From contig VXAA01000093.1 of NCBI GenBank assembly GCA_013399115.1, positions 1 to 64,000 on the forward strand: DNA of 64,000 bases, written 5' to 3'. This DNA comes from Anseranas semipalmata. Lineage: Eukaryota; Chordata; Aves; Anseriformes; Anseranatidae. Below the pieces are notes generated by a model. That model was not told the origin of the DNA. It searched no databases and saw only the letters and a list, made by a program, of their open reading frames with translations. Of the stretch, positions 12,435-24,500 are shown in pieces (position 1 is the first letter of the stretch; every line of letters begins with the position of its first letter). A program made the position numbers and the translations under genes.

Positions 12435-15400
12435 GTAAGGTGATGCGGAAAACAAAAGTTTGGGCTTATTTATTGCTTTTTGCACGCGAAGTCTGTGTGG
12501 TGGCTTAGCGGAGGAGCTGCCTGCCGCTGCAAGCTGCTTGTCAGCCCCCCGTTATTTTTTTTTATTTTTTAATTGTGGCTGAGGGAAGGAAAGAGCAAGG
12601 CATTCACTGTGTATGTGTGTGTGTATGTGCGAGAGACCGGGACAACTGCCTTTGCTCTCGGGAATGAGGTTTGCGAGGCATTTGCACGTGATGGAAAGGC
12701 ATGGGGCTGGGGAGGCAGCCCCCAAGCTCGGGGATCCACGCAGGGCAGCCCCCCTCTCCTCTGGCAGCCTTAATCCTCCAGGCGAGGTGAGGGGAGGGCG
12801 GCTTACCCTGCTGCTCTCCGGGCAGCGGCTGGGGGCCGAGCTTCAGGGCTCGGGACGTTCCGGGGGAGGCGAGGCGAGGCGCGGGGCTGGGGCTGGGGCT
12901 GCGGGGCCTTTCCGTGCCGCTGCCCGCCGGGGGCCTGCAGCGCTCCGGCCCCGCGGGGCCGCGCACGGACCGTGGGAAGGAGCATCGGGGTGCAGCTTCG
13001 CATCTCCCGGGCACGCAAGCTGGGCATGCATTTGGAGGGTACAGCCTGGCTTCGTGTGCCTGCAACGTGTGTGCTTTTCCCCGGCATCGCCGGAGAGAGG
13101 GAGAGGTTTAGGGATGGATGTTTTACACCATCTGCATATCACAACGGGGCTTCCCAATTCCCATCAATCCAGCACTGGTATCTGTATAAGGCGAACCCCG
13201 GACATTTGTTTTCTCCCCGCACGCGTTTTCTATGGGAGACTGATAGAGGTGTATAAAATCAAAGTCTATTTGGGGATCTCTTTTCTCACACTAAGAAAAT
13301 CCGAAATGATTTAAAAGAGCGCCCTGGTCACGTTTGACAGCCAAAGGCGAAGGTCCGTCTCCATCTTCGGAGGGGAGGGGGGGTAGGGAGAAGGGAGTCA
13401 GGGGCTTTTTCGGTGTGTTTGCATATGTACGCATTTGGGGTTTTCCCCCCTCAGCCGGGTACGCCAGTATTTTTCATCGAACAGTTGGCATGTAATAAAA
13501 TACCACTTCGAGCCTGCAGCTGAAGCTTAAAAAAAAATCCCTCAATTAAAATGTCCTCTGCCCTTAACAGAAGAACGAGATGGCGAGGTTAGAGAGGGAA
13601 AGAGGAGAGTGCTTTTCCTTAACAGCATTTCGAAAGTTTATTTGGAGGGGCTGGGATGCGCGGAGACCCCCACTCGGGGAGTAGTCGCGCGTGGCCGTGA
13701 GTGGGGCCGGCCGGGCAGGGCGGAGGGGTGCGGGCTGCCTGCCCCGCTCTGCCCCGGAGGCTGCGCCGCGATCGGGGCTGCGCCGATGCCTCCGGGCGGC
13801 AGCCTGCCTCGTGTTTGTGCGTGTGGGTGTGTATGTGTATGCGTTTATATCCGTGCGAGCGTATAATGTGTGCACGTTTGGGGAAAATCAGCCCAGCCAG
13901 AGGAGGGTCAGGAGGGGGCGAGCGGCAGACAGGGATTGATAAGCGGCTACCTGCCGCAAGCTCGGAAAACTCCCGCGGCAGAAAGAGGCGGGAGGGGGCA
14001 GGGGAAGTAACTTTGCAGCTTCACCCCATTCCCGGGCCTCGCCCAAGGGCTGGTGGCGGCTGCACCCCCATGTGGTTTCCCCCGCTCCCCTCTGGGTACG
14101 GCGGAGGGATGCGGGGGGGCGAGGCTGAAAAGTTTTCCGAGTTTCCTTTCTGCATCTAGATAAAAGGCGCGGTGAGATGCTGGAGAGGAGCGGGCCAGGG
14201 CCGGCCTGGCTCTCCAGGACGGGGCTGATGGCCTTACCTGCTCTCGGGGCGAGGGCGGACTCGGGGGTGCTGCGGGCCGTCCCCCCCGTCCTATCCCCCC
14301 GGCCCGGGCCTGGGAGCCCTCGGGGCTCGTCCTGTGGCTGCCACCCGGCTGGGAGGGGACCGCGGTACCGCTGCTGCTCGGCCGCCGAGCTCCGCTCCTC
14401 AAAGCGGAGGCGCGGCCGCGTGCGCGCAACCCCGCGTAGCGGCCCGGGGCGGCTGCGCGGCCGCGGCTNCCCTGGGCAGAGGGTGCCCGGTGCGCGTATC
14501 CCGCGGGGTGCCGGAGGGGTGCGCGGAGCGGGCGCCGCCCCCCCGCCGTCGCTTCCAGCGCTGCGCAGCGAGCCCCCACCGGCACGGCGCGTTCCGGGCT
14601 GCGAGTCGTGCACCAGCCGCCCGCCGGGCAAGCTCTTCCCGGTAACTTTCGGTGCGACGCCGAAACGCAGCGTTTTTCCTTGCAAGGGGTGTTTGCGGAG
14701 AGGGGTGGCTTTTTTTTTCCTTTTTTCTTTTTTTTTGTTTGTTTGTTTAGTTTGCTTGTTTTGCATGTTTTGCTTGTCGTGTTTCTGGGATGTGCCCGCC
14801 CGTTGCTATGTGCTGGAGAATTGCTGCCAAATAAAAAGTATAATGAATTGCAGGCGTGGGATATTGTGCTGGCGCTGAAAAGGTTAAATGTTTCATGGTA
14901 CCTTTTCCCAGGATCGTTAGAAATGTTCTTGTTGAACAAACCACCACGTACACCACCTGCTTTTCTGTAGAAAGTGTTACAAAGTAAAGCCCCTTGGATC
15001 GAGCATAATGAAATAAGCAGATAATCTCTCTAGAAAGAGACTATCACACTTCCTTAATGAGTAGTTCGACTTTGTTGCTGAAATACAGGCCTAGAAGGTA
15101 CCGTTTTCTGTTCAATTGATATTTCAGATATTACTGGATGAACCTTTAAGTAGTTTTTTAAAGTCGTGCCATCTTTCTAGTGATTCATTGAAATTTTGTA
15201 TTAAATTCTACCAGGACAAAGGGCTGAAAGAAGAGTTATAACCAATTCAAAAGATCCGATAAAAGTTGCTTCAAGTTGAAGCCTTAAATTATGCATTGAA
15301 ATAGCACTATGTAAATGTTGTGCGTAAAGTTATAAATAGCTTTAAAGCTAAAAATATATTAAATATATTTAAATTAGAGATGTGATGTTTTATTTACCAA

Positions 15401-16515
15401 ATAAAAGTATGAAGTTAAATGTGCAGTTTTGAAGAAGGAATCTTCAAAGTGTACCAAGCCCAGATACATGCCTGATCACTGTACAGCTTTGACTGTTTGA
15501 AATGAAGTATTACAACAAATGATTTCACATATATTTTTTTTTTTTGACATCACAGGTTAATATATATACCATTTGAAAGTCTTTCAGAAACTTACAATAA
15601 TATGCTTAGAAAGATGCATATAGCTGTAATTAAAATATAAAACTTATATAGAAATGTCTGTTTGGAGGTAGTAGAACATCAGTGATATCCTCCAATACGT
15701 ACTGTAAAATAGTTAAGAGTTGGTTTATTAGGCTGTGATTAACCACTTTCTGAAGCGGGGTTACATTTAGCTGCAAATAATTGCACAGCTACTAGAATTG
15801 ATGTCTTTTTGCAGAAGTGTCACTGGGGTATAATGACATGAAGATTTTAGTAAGCCATTACTGTAAAGTGAATTAGTCTGATTTTGTGTATGTAGTATTT
15901 TGTGTACACAATGTATGTGGTAATTGCAGAGTCTCTTATTTTCTGTATTCCTGGTTGTCATTTGTTTATGGAATTAACTACTTTATCAGCTAAAGGACAC
16001 AATTTTTTCTTTCTTACTCAAAAAGACCATTGCTTTTGCAGTGCAACTCATGGTAAGGTATAGACTAGCCCTGTCTAAATCAGTTTGGATAAGTGTTGAA
16101 ATGCTGTATTTGTTTGTTTGTTTTAAGCTCGTTGTAATAACCAGCATATGGGAAATGTCCTCCTTATGAGAGAGGAGATGAAGGGAACATGCATCTTAAT
16201 GACTGATTATTAATATTTTGGGGCACTAGGAACAACTTCACACTTAGACTTAAGCAATGAAATTGTTAAGATTAGTATATATCTGCTTATATGTGAATGG
16301 TACATCATTTAATCATCTATCTACAAGTAAATGCATAATTGTACTTGCAGATTTTTTCAATAATATGAACAAAAAAGATTAATTAGTACAAAAATATAGT
16401 CTATTTTATCATTCTTTTAAATTCAGACTTTGTTCTTTGATTTTATATTCCTACATATAATATTTAGCAGACAGTGGAAATTCTTTTTTTTTTTTCTTTT
16501 TTCTTTCTTGTTTAG
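12435..16515 (+). other. EPHA7: EPHA7 intron 1
   Basis: 4,081 bases with GTAAGG donor and TTTAG acceptor. The first 2.3 kb belong to the CpG island and contain G-quadruplex-type runs at 12883-12906 and 13370-13404 and GT-rich patches near 12610-12630 and 13810-13840. The rest is AT-rich. The acceptor has a long pyrimidine tract, about 16484-16513. Open frames in the GC-rich part, such as 12613-13314, 13888-14766 and 14177-14878, occur on both strands and in overlapping frames, as expected when stop codons are rare. I do not call them genes. Confidence 0.9.
12883..12906 (+). other. G-quadruplex-forming motif in intron 1
   Basis: Four GGGG runs separated by CT, CT and CTGC, on the sense strand about 450 bases after the exon 1 donor. 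This fits the classical G4 pattern with very short loops. Confidence 0.7.
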
Positions 16516-16580
16516 TAATATTGCTGGACTCTAAAGCACAACAGACAGAGTTGGAATGGATTTCCTCTCCTCCCAATGGG
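16516..16580 (+). CDS. EPHA7: EPHA7 exon 2
   Basis: A 65-base exon that completes codon 33 and encodes residues 33-54 (VILLDSK..., ending SSPPNG), the start of the ephrin-binding domain. It is preceded by a strong pyrimidine tract and TTTAG, and followed by the near-perfect donor GGG|GTAAGT. Exon 1 supplies the first base of Val33 and the exon ends in phase 0, so the frame joins exactly to exon 3. A small second exon of this size is usual in Eph receptor genes. The peptide is close to the mammalian EPHA7 sequence as I remember it, with Ile at position 34 where I recall Leu in human. Confidence 0.96.
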
Positions 16581-18861
16581 GTAAGTACTCCATGCAAAAA
16601 TTAAGTTCATGAAGATGAGTAGTTATTTCACCAAAACAATTGAAACACTTGCTTTAAACTAGCTCTCCCTCATATTTCTCTCGGTAATTGTACCAAGTGT
16701 TTATGGCTCTTTCATTTTTAGAATGGAAAGAAGTGTACCTTGGGTTATAGTGTACAAATATAAGCTAAGTAAAAGGAAGAGTCTCTTTGGAAGCTCACCT
16801 AAACATTCTCGGTAGCATTCTTTGTAGTGTTGTCCTTTGTGGTGTACCAGAAAGCTCTTTGTATTTACAACACAGTATTTTAAATCACTTTTTCCTTCTT
16901 CCTTTAGAAACAGCAGACTTACTTCTGTGTGGAAACTTTCTAAAAATATGTTTTTCATTTTCTGTATAATGGGCGATCATAAATTTGTTTATGATGTTTT
17001 CTTTGTAATTGAATAGCACAGATTGAAGTGCTCTAAAATAAAAACATTTATACTGCAGATGTGTTTGAAATGACATTCCAAACTTGAAACATCCCCAAGT
17101 CTCGAGGAGCTTGATATCTGGAACCAGGAACCAATTATGTGGTTAAGGCCACCTCCAGCTTGCTTACAAATTAATCTCATGGTATTCCATGAAATGTACC
17201 ATTGTATAGTAGTACATCATGATAAAAAATGAGATGTTTAGAAACATCTGTATTATTGTCTTATTTATTATATACATAAAGTTGAGAAATGCTGCTTTCA
17301 GCCTGAATTAAAAGCGATATAAACCCCCTTCTTCCTCAAGTCCTGAGGAAGAAAGAACATTTTCAGAGTGATACAGTGGGTATATTGTCCAACCTTAACT
17401 CAGTCTGAGAAATCGTAAATTATATGGCTAGTTCTTACTCATGGAAGCAGTCTTGTAGCATACATTGTGACTCCTTGCATGAACAAGGACTTGGGGGATC
17501 AGGCCCTTAATCTTCAGCGCATTAAGAAATCTGGAGCCAGAAGAGCGTGAAGTGTGAGTGGGGATATAAAAGTGTAACAAATCCTTTAAATAAGAAGAAT
17601 GAAAATCTGAAAGTGTCTTTCTTTAAAAGCAAGATCGTAAAATCAATACAAGCATAAACTGGAAACAAATGTAAGAACTTCAGAAAGAATGTAATGTGAG
17701 CTCAACACTTATGATGTCTAATAAACTTGGCATTAGTGTTTTACATTGATTCAAGCCTTTACCAGAGGTGTTTGAGAGATTAGGTTGGTGGCAATTACAT
17801 TAGGCTAACCTGTAGGTAATGAAAGACACGTCAACACATTACACGTCAGCATATTTAAAGATGAAAGTAGAGTCAAATTCAACAAATAGTAAAAGGCGAC
17901 TTTAAGAGGTAGAAGATAATTTCAATGAAATTAAAAATGAATCAAAACTAATGACTGGATGTTTGTGCGAAAATGGTCAGAAGTAGTTGTCTGTGAATCA
18001 ACATAAAAGTACCATTTTAGTAGTGTTAGTAGTGTAATTTTGGGAAAAAAAAAAAGAATTTACTTTTAGTTATTGAATTGTCTACTATGCAATAAAGATT
18101 TCATGAGGATAAACACAGAAAATATACTTCTTGAGAGAAACTACTGCTTCACCATAGTACGGATTATATCACCCAGACACTCGTTAAATGCCTCATTCAA
18201 CTGCAAATGTTACATCCAACACTGATCTCAAATATTGTTAAGATAACTAAGAAGTTTAAATGCCAGATATTGGAACCAATAGAACAGGATACATTCAAAT
18301 AGAATGGCATGTGTATCACCATATGTAGCGGCAGGATAAAGAAAAATTGTTTTTTCTTCCTGTAAAAACCAACATGGAATTTGTCACTTCAAAAATACTA
18401 ATGAGGTGTGACCTCAGGTGGTATAGGTGAAAACCTATCCTGAAGTACTGATGATTTCTTTTTAATCCCAGAGAAGCAGGTACTCATCCAATGGACTATT
18501 TGAAGTAATAGTTTTGTGATTACTAAATTAACTCATAAGTTGTATTCCCTTAATTTTTTTTAAAGTAATGCATATTCCATGGATTTAGGAAAATGTGGAA
18601 AGCTAGATTTCAGCCTTCAGCCAGAGATAACACAAAGTAGGACTTCTCATCTGAATTTAGTGTTTTGTACTGTTTTCGTTGACTGTAGCACCAGAGTATC
18701 TCTAATACCAGGTAGCCTCATACAATGAGCTCTTGACTGCATGAAGGTTCTTTTATGTCATATTAGGAACAATAGTTTGATTTTTATTAAATATATTTTG
18801 CTTTTTTGGCTGTTTTATTTTGCTTTTTTATTTTTTGACTGGGAGCAGGAACATGAATTTT

Positions 18862-18886
18862 TTTGATGTGGCAGAACCACATCAAA
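18862..18886 (+). other. perfect 10-bp hairpin in intron 2
   Basis: TTTGATGTGG and CCACATCAAA are exact inverted repeats around a 5-base loop (CAGAA). The stem is too short for a microRNA precursor. Confidence 0.8.
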
Positions 18887-19599
18887 CCTTAGAACCCGAT
18901 GAGTCAAATTCTGTTCCATGTTATGTTAGAGCTGCTCACACTTCACAGATATGATACTACTTCTAACTGGAATGTCTCATTCCAGAATCTGTCTTGGTGT
19001 CTTGAGGGAGGACTGCTTACACAAGATAAAAATATTCTACCTGATGTGAAATTGAGATTATAAAAATCAGTAAAATTTCAGGCTTCATGCTTTTTTTTCA
19101 CTTTCGGGTTGGTGTTTTGTTTATTTATTCATTTATTCTCCAGTGTGACAGTACCAGTAGCCCTGGTCCCCATTTTTCCTTCCTTGTTAGTAGTACTAGT
19201 TCATAGAGGGGGAAAAAATCTTGCTTATTCACATCTAATAAATCTATTATCAAAACAGTCTGAGATGAGTATAGTTCCATATGCTATCAGTTCAGTTGAC
19301 TCCATGAGCATTTAATAGTTCAATAATTTAATACCATATATATATATATAATACCATACATACCACATCTATATTAACTGCAGGTCTTTGAAATATACTT
19401 TGATATTTACAACTTCTGTGCATTTCAGCATCTGCAGCCATGTTGTGGTGATAACTTCCAGCATCGATTCAGCCACATCTGCTTTTTCTTGGAGCAGTAG
19501 ACCAACATTAAAATGATCTCATTTGCTGTCAAATAGGCTTGCAAAGTACCATATACTGCATGGTTCCTAGTCTGGGAAACCAGTGCCTTCCATGCTTGG

Positions 19600-19760
19600 T
19601 TACCAGTGTGAGGAGTGTAAGTGGGTGCTCCATCCTTCAGAGGTGCCGAGTATGCTAGTTCCACAAAGCACTTAAGCACATGCTTACCATTAAGCTCGTA
19701 AGTACTGTCATTGATCTTAAGCGCAAGCTTAAGTGCATTATTGACACACGGCCAGAGGGC
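19600..19760. repeat. possible ancient palindromic repeat (MITE-like)
   Basis: GCACTTAAGC at 19668-19677 is an exact inverted match to GCTTAAGTGC at 19727-19736, with a further 5-bp TAAGC-type pairing inside. From memory, AGCACTTAAGCACATGCTTAA-type palindromes and an adjacent AGGTGCYGAG motif (here near 19641) recur as an old dispersed repeat in turtles, crocodilians and birds. The family name is not certain and could be settled only with a repeat library. Confidence 0.4.
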
Positions 19761-20862
19761 TAAGTGCCATAAGAAGTCATGGTTGCCTGTATCATCGGGT
19801 GAGGATAGCTCAAAAAAACCTTAATTTATTACAGCTGCAGTTTCTGCAGTATGTTAAGTGTTACAAGCAATACGAAAAGAGGTGAGAGATGGATACTGTT
19901 TTGGATGTACCTGCAGAGATTTGCCTGGCTGATTTCAGTGGAAAGTTTGCCATTGCCGGAGGTGCCCATTCCAAAGTCACCAAAATCTGTGAAAGATTGC
20001 AGGTCTGTTACACACTTGCAGGTTTGTTACACAGTTGTTATCCTAAGGAGGGAATAACAACAAAACCCAGGCTTTGAACCAGTGAACTTTCAATCATGTG
20101 GGTTGTTCTTAATTGAGTATTTAATCTCATGGTTCATTTGAACTCCCAGCCAACTGCAGTTCATTTCTTTTAACGTCGATGCAGCCACTGAACAAAAGGT
20201 GAGTTGAGGAGCATCCGCTTACATGTGCTGGTTTGTGAGCAGAACTGAACATAGAGTGAACAAAAAGGAGACTACCAAAGCGTTTTCTCACTTTCCGATT
20301 TTTAATTCTGTCCATTTTCTCTAGTTTTCTCTCGATGCCACTTTCATCACGTAGGAGTGAAAATCATACGCTTCATAAGTTTCAGGAGCCTTCTGCTTTC
20401 CATACAACTGAAAGCTCTGGTCAATGTTTTATGCACAAAGGCTGAAATTGCACACTAGGCAATTTCAGTTTCTAAGATTTCACTGATTTTAGGTTTCTTC
20501 TGGAAATGAAGCTGCCTTTTGGTCTTTGCTTACCCAAAACTATCATGACCTTAATGAAATGTGGGAGAACCCAGTGTGAAATTAGAGCTTGGTACGTTGA
20601 ACAGCCTTTTCTGAAGTTCTCCCTTTAGAATTGTCGATGACATGAAAATGATTTTTAAAGGTTTTTTATATGTGGGAAAAACATAGATGGGGGGGAGATC
20701 TTGCAGATGCATTAATATGTATTTTCTTCTTTCGGGTGTTTAAGAAAAGTTTAATAATAACCTACTTTTTATGAAGCCTTACTATTCAAAAGGAGTAATA
20801 CTTAAGTTTTTCAAACTTTTTTTCAAATACACAATAGTTACAATGGCATACTTGTTTTGTAT

Positions 20863-20869
20863 TACTAAC
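20863..20869 (+). other. EPHA7: consensus branch point TACTAAC before exon 3
   Basis: An exact TACTAAC lies 19 bases (branch A to AG) before the exon 3 acceptor. The pyrimidine tract between them is short and interrupted (TGTTTGTTATTATTTTAG), so a strong branch point could compensate. Confidence 0.65.
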
Positions 20870-20887
20870 TGTTTGTTATTATTTTAG

Positions 20888-21557
20888 TGGGAAGAAATTA
20901 GTGGACTGGATGAAAACTACACTCCTATACGAACGTACCAGGTATGCCAGGTCATGGAATCAAACCAAAACAACTGGCTTCGGACTAACTGGATTGCAAA
21001 AAGCAATGCACAAAGGATTTTTGTAGAACTGAAATTCACTCTGAGGGATTGTAACAGTCTTCCTGGAGTTCTGGGGACTTGTAAAGAAACTTTTAACTTG
21101 TATTATTATGAAACAGACTACGACACTGGCAGGAATATCCGAGAAAACCAATATGTAAAAATAGACACTATTGCAGCAGATGAAAGTTTTACCCAGGGTG
21201 ATCTGGGGGAGAGAAAAATGAAACTTAACACAGAGGTGAGAGAAATTGGACCTTTGTCCAAAAAAGGATTCTATCTTGCATTTCAGGATGTAGGGGCCTG
21301 CATTGCTTTGGTCTCTGTCAAAGTCTACTACAAGAAGTGCTGGTCCATCATTGAGAACTTAGCTATTTTTCCTGACACAGTGACTGGCTCAGAGTTTTCC
21401 TCTTTAGTTGAAGTACGAGGAACTTGTGTCAGCAGTGCAGAGGAGGAGGCTGAGAACTCTCCGAAGATGCACTGTAGCGCAGAGGGAGAATGGTTAGTGC
21501 CTATTGGAAAGTGTATCTGCAAAGCGGGATACCAGCAGAAAGGAGACACATGTGAAC
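20888..21557 (+). CDS. EPHA7: EPHA7 exon 3: ephrin-binding domain
   Basis: A 670-base exon encoding residues 55-277 plus one base of codon 278. It begins [19 protein letters not shown] and carries nearly the whole ephrin ligand-binding domain (about residues 32-210). Cys74/Cys192 and Cys109/Cys119 are positioned for the two disulfides of this fold, and Asn64 in NYT is a likely glycosylation site. From about residue 211 the cysteine-rich region starts, with Cys234, 250, 263, 265 and 276. The exon ends TGT GAA C|GTAAGT (phase 1), as expected before exon 4, whose first codon is completed across the junction. In-frame reading past the donor meets TAA after two codons, confirming the boundary. Length and sequence agree with EPHA7, and Ser79, Ala91, Ser93 and Gln142 fit the chicken form as I remember it. 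Confidence 0.98.
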
Positions 21558-24500
21558 GTAAGTAAACATACAGCTTGTTGTAATATGTGCAATCTAGGTT
21601 ATATTGTACGATCTTATTATTTCTCTGCAACAGAAATGCATCATCAGTCTGCTTTTAAAGTTTTCACATCCTCAATCTATAAGCTTTACACTAAAGCAGT
21701 CAGCTTTTCTGGGTATGTACATCAGCAGTTGTGTACTGCATTTTAGTTTATTCTTGTTTACATTTAAAAACTTCTGTGAAGTATAAATACTGATTCGGGA
21801 CTAAAATTCTGAACAATTTAAGGTGACAGTTCTTGTACCTCTTTGTACAGAACATTGTATTAATAACCTCTGAGCAGTTACAGAACTTGTTCGTTCATAC
21901 GGCCTGTGACAATTTTAAGGAAACTAAAACCGAGGAAATAAACTTAGAATGAGGTGTGGTTAGTAATGGGAAGAATACACACACAATAAAAGCTGCGTTA
22001 GAGATTTGTGTCATTAAGTGCATACAAATTCAGATGTGAGAGTATTGTTTTAGGTCTTTCAAACAGAATATCAAGTTTCCAGGGTGAAGTATGTTTTCCT
22101 GTCTACAATATTTTTTTTGCATAAAACTCTAAACTTTTGGCTTGCTAGAGTATCATGATGATTAGTTCAAAATACTAGCAAATCAGAGACTATTGAGTTG
22201 TACTTTCTAATTCAGACTGATTTGGTTACACATATTCTTAGAAAAATACTAACCCTTAGCATTGCTGTCAGTTGGGCTACATGTGTAGAAGTTTCTGCTT
22301 AGTGTAAGAAAGGATGTTTTACTGTCTCTGCTTACAGTTAAATCAAGACAGTTTGTTTAAAGACAGATATTTTCATATACATTTAAAACAAGTTATATAT
22401 CATTCTTATCATAAGATAACACCAGAAGTTATTTATGGTCACATATTTATCATGAGATAGACATATGTTAGTGAGGAATGGTGCATGTAAGTTACATGGC
22501 TGTTGCATGTAACCCCACCCCCCAAATCTGTGAAGAGGAAAAACCTACAGAATCTCAAAACCAAAGATGGCTGCAGTCACTGAATCTGAGATGTTTACGT
22601 AAGGACTTCAAAATCTGTAGAGGATTAGGGTCACTCTAAAGGAAAGAAAGTAAATGTGCTCATTATTAATAAGTTGTCCTCAGGGAAAAACACAATTGTG
22701 TTCCTGATGAGTTTTTTACTAGGAAATTCTATACAAGGTGAAGTGAGTAGAGTTGATCTGGGGCCTTTGTAGCCTTGCACAAATCTTTCATTGTTTTTTT
22801 GGGAAGGGATGAGGGCTTATATGCTGCAGAGGGTGATCTCATTAGGAATAATCATGATGTGAAAAACTGCACCCATGAAACTGCTCAGCAGACTGTATTA
22901 AGGCTCTGTTAAAAATATTAAGCAGTGTGTCCTATTGAAACCTGTTTTGACGCTTTCAAATGTTTCTTTAGAGTGACTGGCTTTTTTTCTTTTCCCTTGA
23001 TTAAAGACCTAGTCATGGTTGATACAATGAATATACTAATTTTATTTGACTTTCTATAGAGAAGAGAAAGTATCCAAAAAAGAAAGCAGTGTATGTTGGG
23101 AAGTGGGTTGGGGGTGTGGATAGAGAAGAAATCAGTGTTTGGTAACTGGAATTCAAGTAACTTATTTATTAAACAGGCTTCTTAATTTCTAACCACACTG
23201 ATGTTGACAAAAGAATTAAATGATAACTTGTACTTGAGTATAGCAGTGTGCTCATTTGCAAGAACACTTCTCACTTTTGGCTTGCTTCCAAAACAATCGC
23301 TAAGAGAATACGCTACTCTGGAAACAGTCCAGAGGATCATTTATGGTATTTTTTCTCTTTTCTTTCAGTGATCCTGTTAAGAGTTTGAAAACAAACTCCG
23401 GTTCCATATTGAGGCAAGCTAATGTATTTGAGGGAGAAAAGGTGGGAGGCAGCCGCTTGCTGAATGTGCGCTGCTGGAAGCACAGAGTCTGGGTGATCTG
23501 AGCGACTGTGGCTCACAATAGTAATTGCAGCCTGTGACGCTTGTTAGCCATGTCTGTGCTTGAGGATGTTATTAAGTATGATCAACTATGTAGTGACCGA
23601 TAATACAGCTGGCACACTGATACAGCGTCTGTTTTTTTGTGACAGATATTGAGAGAAACTTATCTGAGCATTGACACTAATGCAACTGGCTATCTGTTAC
23701 TGTCAAGCTGTGTAACAGATCAAGCAGAAGCAAGTCGATATGTGCTTCCTTAACCCAGAGCTTTTATAGCCCTGTCTGAGGGCTCACTTCTGCAAGTACT
23801 TTGTACCTGGCATGCTGCGTGACTTCTTTGGGACTACTCGTGGTAGAAAGCATTGTGCTCTGTCAGGATGGGCAGAAGTCTGTGATTCGTCTCTCACACT
23901 TACTGTAGCTCAGCTGAATTAATTTAACACAATAGGAAGGCCTTTTAAAGATACAGAATAATGCCTTATCTGGCTGCATTGTAGTAAAGGTAGGAGTAGA
24001 TGGCCACATTGTAGTTCCAAATAGCTCTTCAAACTGTAACTCAGTGGGGATTTTCATTTGTATTAAGCTGGCTTGATTGGCTGACTGTGATTGAAGAATG
24101 TGATCCTTTTGCATACAGCTTCTCTCCTGTATGTGAAATTTATCGAGTTCAGATACTAAAACAATTGAATTTTGATTTATACAAATTCTGCAATGGATGT
24201 GCTGCCAGAAGATTTGTTGCTGTTGCATGAATATGAGTAACTGGCAGTGCTGGGAAGGATAAGGAAGGAACCAGTCATGAGTGGTGAAACACACAACCTG
24301 GACATTGAGCTCCCATGTGTTTATTCTTCAGTGCTCAATCTTCTAAGTTGAATTCATCTCTTTTTCAGATGTACACTGATTACTTCTCAGTGGTCTAGTG
24401 GGATAATGAATAAGAGAGCCTAACTCCAGAGAGCTCACAGTCTTCATGTAAGGCAAAATCTTAAAATTTGGTGAAACAAGCATGAGAAAACTAGATAAGC

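Larger units (their letters stand above)
10990..14700 (+). promoter_or_regulatory. EPHA7: EPHA7 CpG island and promoter region
   Basis: Base composition switches from AT-rich to strongly GC-rich with dense CpG from about 10990, and back at about 14700. The island spans the assembly gap, the visible 5'UTR, coding exon 1 and about 2.3 kb of intron 1. CpG-island promoters are usual for developmentally regulated receptor genes. A TTTAAAA box at 11093-11099 sits at its left edge and is a possible weak TATA-like element. The real start site probably lies in or near the gap, so the exact promoter cannot be placed. Single ambiguous bases occur at 11250 and 14469. Confidence 0.85.
16581..20887 (+). 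other. EPHA7: EPHA7 intron 2
   Basis: 4,307 AT-rich bases with GTAAGT donor and TTTTAG acceptor. It contains a perfect 10-bp hairpin at 18862-18886, a short TA array near 19336-19351, a possible old palindromic repeat near 19600-19760 and a consensus branch point at 20863-20869. No coding frame inside it is supportable. Confidence 0.9.

Noticed and set aside
12604..14939. Many overlapping open frames of 100-330 codons in intron 1 on both strands
   Set aside because: They lie in the CpG island, where stop codons are rare, have Arg/Pro/Gly/Ala-rich translations and overlap in several frames. This is the pattern of noncoding GC-rich DNA.
17440..17515. GATCAGGCCCTTAATC motif resembling the end of an old amniote repeat
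   Set aside because: Too short to separate from chance without a repeat library.
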